Shown one piece after another: positions 43,504 through 43,559 of a DNA stretch of 43,559 nt. The position numbers and the translations under genes are program-made. Origin of the DNA: Chthoniobacterales bacterium (GTDB taxonomy: Bacteria; Verrucomicrobiota; Verrucomicrobiia; Chthoniobacterales; UBA6821). Position 1 is the stretch's first letter; each line of letters begins with the position of its first letter. Under the pieces are notes generated by a model. That model did no database searches, was not told the origin of the DNA, and saw only the letters and a list, made by a program, of their open reading frames with translations. The stretch covers positions 1 through 43,559 of the forward strand of contig JAIEQF010000017.1 in the NCBI GenBank assembly GCA_019747895.1, given 5' to 3'.

Positions 43504-43533
43504 GGGGGTCAGTCCTCTCTTTTGTAACATTTA
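43504..43533. repeat. Half copy of the GGGGTCAG element, broken by a MITE
   Basis: GGGGTCAGTCCTCTCTTTTG and then TAACATTTA follow the left arm of copy 1 (positions 84-112) closely. At the point where copy 1 continues into its loop, the sequence changes to TATAGTCAAATTACTT, the end of a MITE. The right arm is beyond the MITE, past the end of the window. Confidence 0.75.
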
Positions 43534-43559
43534 TAGTCAAATTACTTAGAACTTACAAG
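43532..43559. mobile_element. Start of a third TA-ended MITE (cut by window end)
   Basis: The final 28 bases match the complement of the right end of the element at 9332-9497 with one mismatch: TATAGTCAAATTACTTAGA then ACTTACAAG against GCTTACAAG. The rest lies outside the window. Confidence 0.8.

Overview
The window is 43.6 kb of a Gram-negative bacterial chromosome carrying housekeeping genes. The best fit is the PVC superphylum, most likely Verrucomicrobiota. The reasons are: a lipid A gene pair (lpxB, lpxI); a division and cell-wall cluster in the order mraZ-rsmH-ftsL-ftsI-murE-murF-mraY-murD-LysM protein-ftsW, with a LysM/NlpD-like gene between murD and ftsW as in Chlamydia; a very long GreA-type protein (616 aa) of the kind known from Chlamydiae and relatives; and start codons almost without Shine-Dalgarno sequences. 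No rRNA, tRNA, CRISPR array, prophage or intact transposase gene was found. The phylum call is an inference.

Layout. Positions 255-24380 are read almost entirely leftward: leuS > lpxI > a Gfo/Idh/MocA oxidoreductase > lpxB > a HIT protein; then an SDR and a thioredoxin-fold exported protein; prfB with a programmed +1 frameshift; an FtsB-like protein, enolase, the GreA-like factor and an alpha/beta hydrolase; alanine dehydrogenase with a PlsC acyltransferase; a membrane/envelope group (Yip1-like, small membrane protein, exported anchored protein, Sel1-repeat protein); and uracil-DNA glycosylase with an RluD-type pseudouridine synthase. The exceptions are rdgB and an ABC-permease/AttH fusion pseudogene, both rightward. 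From 24477 the direction is mostly rightward: rplI, dnaB, then (after leftward tatA and a formylglycine-generating-enzyme-like gene) the mraZ...ftsW cluster and an ABC-F ATPase. MraZ has four 10-bp-spaced TGG(G) boxes just upstream, so the division cluster is probably autoregulated.

How the genes work together. lpxI and lpxB encode the two steps that make and use lipid X for lipid A. murE-murF-mraY-murD with ftsI-ftsW make and polymerise meso-DAP lipid II at the septum, with ftsL and the FtsB-like protein as scaffold. rplI and dnaB form the usual ribosome/replication neighbour pair.

The most striking property is the spacer DNA. Nearly every intergenic gap is filled with self-complementary repeats of several unrelated families: 34-bp perfect GGGGTCAG hairpins; 166-bp TA-ended MITEs with a conserved core and covarying arms; a roughly 135-bp CTGATGCGG element; period-7 tandem arrays; and period-9 CACAAAGAA arrays. 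Each array is usually mirrored by its reverse complement at the other side of the spacer. Several of these repeats sit in frame inside conserved genes (lpxB, lpxI, rsmH, ftsI, murD and the LysM gene), adding peptide insertions in tolerant regions. The pattern resembles Rickettsia palindromic elements but involves many sequence families. It is the best candidate for an undescribed phenomenon here.
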